The position numbers and the translations under genes were made by a program. The notes beneath the pieces were generated by a model. It ran no database searches. It was given only the letters and a program-made list of their open reading frames with translations, and had not been told where the DNA came from. A DNA stretch of 64,000 nucleotides from Tretioscincus oriximinensis (lineage: Eukaryota > Chordata > Lepidosauria > Squamata > Gymnophthalmidae). Positions 61,521 through 64,000 of this stretch are shown piece after piece (position 1 is the stretch's first letter; each line of letters begins with the position of its first letter). The stretch lies in the NCBI GenBank assembly GCA_022410635.1, contig JAJVDF010000260.1, positions 934,997 to 998,996 of the forward strand. Reading direction: 5' to 3'.

Positions 61521-61904
61521 CCCAGCTCTATTCTGTTTAATTTGGCACTTGCATGGAGCAGCTTTTCATTTTAAGCGGCACATTTTTCTTCCAGGGCCAC
61601 TGGCTGCGGGGCGAAGAACGGAAACCTGAAATGCTTGGCGTGTTCCAGCCATAAGGAACGTGGTGGCACCAGAACAGCTTTGATGGTAATGCAGGAAAAT
61701 TACTACCTACCACCCAATGCAAAAAGCAAAATGATAAATGAAGTGGGCATGGAAGAAAAAAATTCCGTGTTTTGATGGTATCAAACGCTAGGAAAAGAAC
61801 ACCCCACAAACTGGACTGGGTTTTTAAAAAACAAAAAATCTTGGAATTCTAGAAATATTTTCGGCTGCAGAATTTCAGCCCTACAATGTTGTCCCACCAC
61901 AGCG
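61521..61904. other. Unassigned DNA
   Basis: No gene or repeat recognised. Confidence 0.4.
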
Positions 61905-62107
61905 TAAGAAAGTAAGGGGACGTAAGGGCATCTCAAGCATTAAGGAGGCAGCAAAACCTTCACCTGTTTTCTTACTCTTGGAAAGGGGCCTGCCATAGTC
62001 TACACCATCACATGAGTGGGCCAAATGGAGCCTGCTGTAGTCTACACTTGCAATTTAGACATAAGAACTTAAGAGGCGCCCACCTATTGCCCCTGGGCAC
62101 CCCAAGC
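61905..62107 (-). mobile_element. CR1-C 3' region with two direct hairpin motifs
   Basis: CATCTCAAGCATTAAGGAGG, GCCTGCCATAGTCTACACC (61979-61997) and GCCTGCTGTAGTCTACACT (62029-62047), ACATAAGAACTTAAGAGG, then GCCCCTGGGCACCCC. Confidence 0.65.
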
Positions 62108-62300
62108 GCCTTCTACTGGACTTAGTTCAGCCAACCTAACTGTTCNAAAGTGAGCAATCACAAGTAGATGAATAGGTACCATCATCTCAATGTGATGGGG
62201 AAGGCAGAATGTCAGCCTTCAGGAAAAATTGCCTGTAAGCCGCTTTGAGTCCCTTTCGGCAAGAAAAGTGGGGTATAAAAACCCAGGTCTCCTTTACTTC
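62108..62300 (+). mobile_element. tRNA-derived SINE type 1, head missing
   Basis: CCAACCTAACTGTTCNAAAG, GGCAGAATGTCAGCCTTC, GCCGCTTTGAGTCCC and GGGGTATAAAAACCC, without a long TTC tail. Confidence 0.7.
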
Positions 62301-62620
62301 TAGAAGAGGTGGNGGAAGTTCACAGCCTGAGTAGCTTTATGACAGGATTAGACAAGTTCATGGACACCAAAGGTATAAACAGGTCCTAGGATGGATATCT
62401 TGATCCTACCTCCAAGATGGAGCAACAGGCAGGGAGTCGAGAACAGGTGAGGGTTTTGTCTCCTTCTGTTTGAGAGGCCCAGGGCAATTGGTGGGCCAGT
62501 ATAGACTATGGCAGGCCTCATTTGGCTCATCCACATGCCAGTGGAGACTACGGCAGGCCCCATTCAGGCTTGAGATGCCCAGAAGCTGCAATGCGTGGCC
62601 CATTGGATGAGACAGAAGGC
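62301..62620 (+). mobile_element. CR1-C LINE 3' part
   Basis: ORF2 C-terminal remnant (GACAGGATTAGACAAGTTC), CAACAGGCAGGGAGTCGAG, ATAGACTATGGCAGG (62502) and GAGACTACGGCAGG (62544) in direct order, then a further GCTTGAGATGCCC module. Confidence 0.75.
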
Positions 62621-62822
62621 AAAAATCTCATTCACTCTCAGCTCCCTGCAAACGGCAGGAATCCTGCCTGTTGTTCCGTCCCAGAGGCAGGATCAAGGCA
62701 TCCATAGCTGCAGCCCTTGGCCTCCATGAACGTGTTTATTCTCTATCTTAAAGTTCTCCATTTCCTGCAAATGGGATTGCAAGAATCCTGCTTGTTGCTC
62801 CATCTCAGTGGCAGGACCGGGT
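62621..62822 (-). mobile_element. CR1-C 3' UTR, duplicated
   Basis: AATCCTGCCTGTTGTTCC (62659) and AATCCTGCTTGTTGCTCC (62784) show the same 3' UTR twice, about 125 bp apart, facing the plus-strand CR1-C to the left. Confidence 0.65.
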
Positions 62823-63614
62823 TCCCCTATCTTACACACTTACACTTACACACACACTCTCTCTCTCACACACACACACGGTCACATCCTATTTCCAAAG
62901 CAGAAGGAAATCTCTTTAAAATGATCTCAGCTAGGTTGCGTTCTTCTGTCCCACTAGATATGCTGAAGCAGCACGGCTTGGCCGCTACTTAAAACAGAGC
63001 TGGGACGTTAGCAGAGATTCATGTTTTCCATTTCTCAACCTGCCACTCATTTTCTGCCTGACCTTGGGCCGGCAAATTCTTCACTTTGTCTTCATCGCCA
63101 GCCCACATCGATGACAAATCCTTGCTAGAACCAGCAGGCAGACACCACTTCCCTCCCTCTTGCATCGAAAACTCTGCTTCTGAGATTTAAAAAATAGCCC
63201 GACGTCTGATGCAGGGGTTTTGTGAAGGTTAATTGATGCTTAAGAGCCTCTGTGTCCGTTTGCACGTGGAGGGCAGGGAATCTAAAGGCCCGCCTTCTCC
63301 CAGGTCTTGGGATCTGCAGAAGAGGGGNCCCTGGTTGCACCTCAGGAACAAAGGGAGTGGGAACCTGTGTTAGGGCCTCCTCAGCCGCAGCCCCACAGAA
63401 GATTCAAGCCCCTCATTCATCTGGCCTTTGCCTGAAGATGCAAGTTTTCCCTTCCTTACTTTCAGGCACTTTTTTAAAACGCCAATTTTGTATTTCTGTT
63501 TTTATTGCTAGATGCGCTGGACCTTCGGGTATAGGGTGGGACATAAGCATAAATGAATAAATAAACTTATGCTTTAATTTCTCCAACACTTTGATCTAGA
63601 AACCGATCCCAGAG
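62823..63614. other. Unassigned DNA with AC/CT tract and L2-like tail
   Basis: 62834-62880 is an ACTT/AC/CT tract. 62990-63240 is unique. 63515-63566 (GGACCTTCGGGTATAGGG, AATGAATAAATAAA) is an L2-like 3' end on +. No gene. Confidence 0.45.
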
Positions 63615-63667
63615 ACTATTTGGGACCTGCCATAGTCTACATTAAATGGCAGGCTCCTATTCGGAGA
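63615..63667. repeat. CR1-C hairpin motif fragment
   Basis: GGGACCTGCCATAGTCTACAT, GGCAGGCTCCTATTCGGAGA, next to a purine tract; resembles the edge of the module at 50900. Confidence 0.5.
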
Positions 63668-63670
63668 TAC

Positions 63671-63755
63671 AGTAGTAGTAGTAGAAGTAGTAGTAGTAGA
63701 AGAAGAGGAAGAAGAAGAAGAGGAAGAGGAAGAGGAAGAGGAAGAGGAAGAGGAA

Positions 63756-63787
<32 letters not shown>

Positions 63788-63889
63788 AGAGGAGGAAGAG
63801 GAGGAAGAGGAAGAGGAAGAGGAAGAGGAAAAGGAAAAGGAAAAGGAAAAGGAAAAGGAAAAGGAAAAGGAAGAGGAAGAGGAAGAGGA

Positions 63890-63928
<39 letters not shown>

Positions 63929-64000
63929 AGAAGAAGAAGAAGAAGAAGAAGAAGAAGAGACTCCACAAACTGGCTTACAAGCTATTTTTCACTTGAAGGC
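63671..64000 (-). mobile_element. SINE type 1 with a 290-bp GTA/GAA/GAG tail, cut by window end
   Basis: GTA units (63671-63699), then GAAGAG/GGAAGA/GGAAAA and GAA to 63957, then CTGGCTTACAAGC and TTTTTCACTTGAAGGC of the SINE body. The head lies beyond the window. Confidence 0.75.

Noticed and set aside
63637..63968. Leucine- and phenylalanine-rich frames at the right end
   Set aside because: Translations of the SINE GAA/GAG tail.

Overview
The window looks like repeat-dense intergenic DNA from a vertebrate, most likely a squamate reptile (lizard, possibly gecko-like). The evidence is the repeat set: dozens of CR1 LINE copies whose 3' ends read like squamate CR1s, L2-like and L1 LINE tails, tRNA-derived SINEs whose 3' tails run into GAA/GAG tracts, hAT and Tc1/mariner-like non-autonomous DNA transposons, Penelope-like (PLE) fragments, and many long tri- and tetranucleotide tracts. 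The species call is inference from memory of these families; no search was possible. I find no host protein-coding gene, tRNA or rRNA. All long open frames are LINE remnants, microsatellite translations or chance.

Subfamily labels used here are local. CR1 type A has a 3' tail built on TTCTTATG and decodes to FADDTKLF ... [11 protein letters not shown] ... SLSHNTRTRG. Type B ends in a CTATGATTCTATG-like tail, with GGTCCCTTCCAACTC just upstream. Type C resembles A, but its 3' region carries 1-3 copies of a motif containing TGCCATAGTCTACACTGGC, sometimes folded into an exact 60-nt hairpin. SINE type 1 has a tRNA-like head (box A near TGGCTCAGTCGC). SINE type 2 carries CACAACAGACACC and a tail that becomes GAA-rich.

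Layout: 1-9.5 kb holds nested CR1, a 1,000-N gap inside a CR1, an L1 3' end, an L2-like 3' end and a SINE. 9.5-10.6 kb is a unique block with RFX X-box and homeodomain motifs. 11-20 kb holds two long CR1 reverse-transcriptase remnants and unique DNA. 20.2-20.85 kb is a hAT element with perfect 8-bp target duplications; a second copy lies at 47.8-48.4 kb. 21-25 kb holds CR1/SINE nests and a long GAA tract. 25-26.9, 29.4-30.7, 32.9-33.6, 41.1-41.7, 46.5-46.8, 48.4-49.5, 52.6-53.8, 56.2-56.8 and 60.0-60.5 kb are unique blocks that look like conserved non-coding elements by composition. 57.8-60.0 kb is a tandem PLE remnant broken apart by later L1, L2 and CR1 insertions. 60.5-64 kb is a mosaic of CR1-C and SINE pieces.

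Overall this resembles a gene-poor region with scattered possible enhancers, between or beside genes outside the window. The features most worth following are the 60-nt hairpins in CR1-C, the fold-back PLE insertions with hammerhead-like cores, the palindrome-bearing hAT pair, and the X-box cluster near 10 kb.
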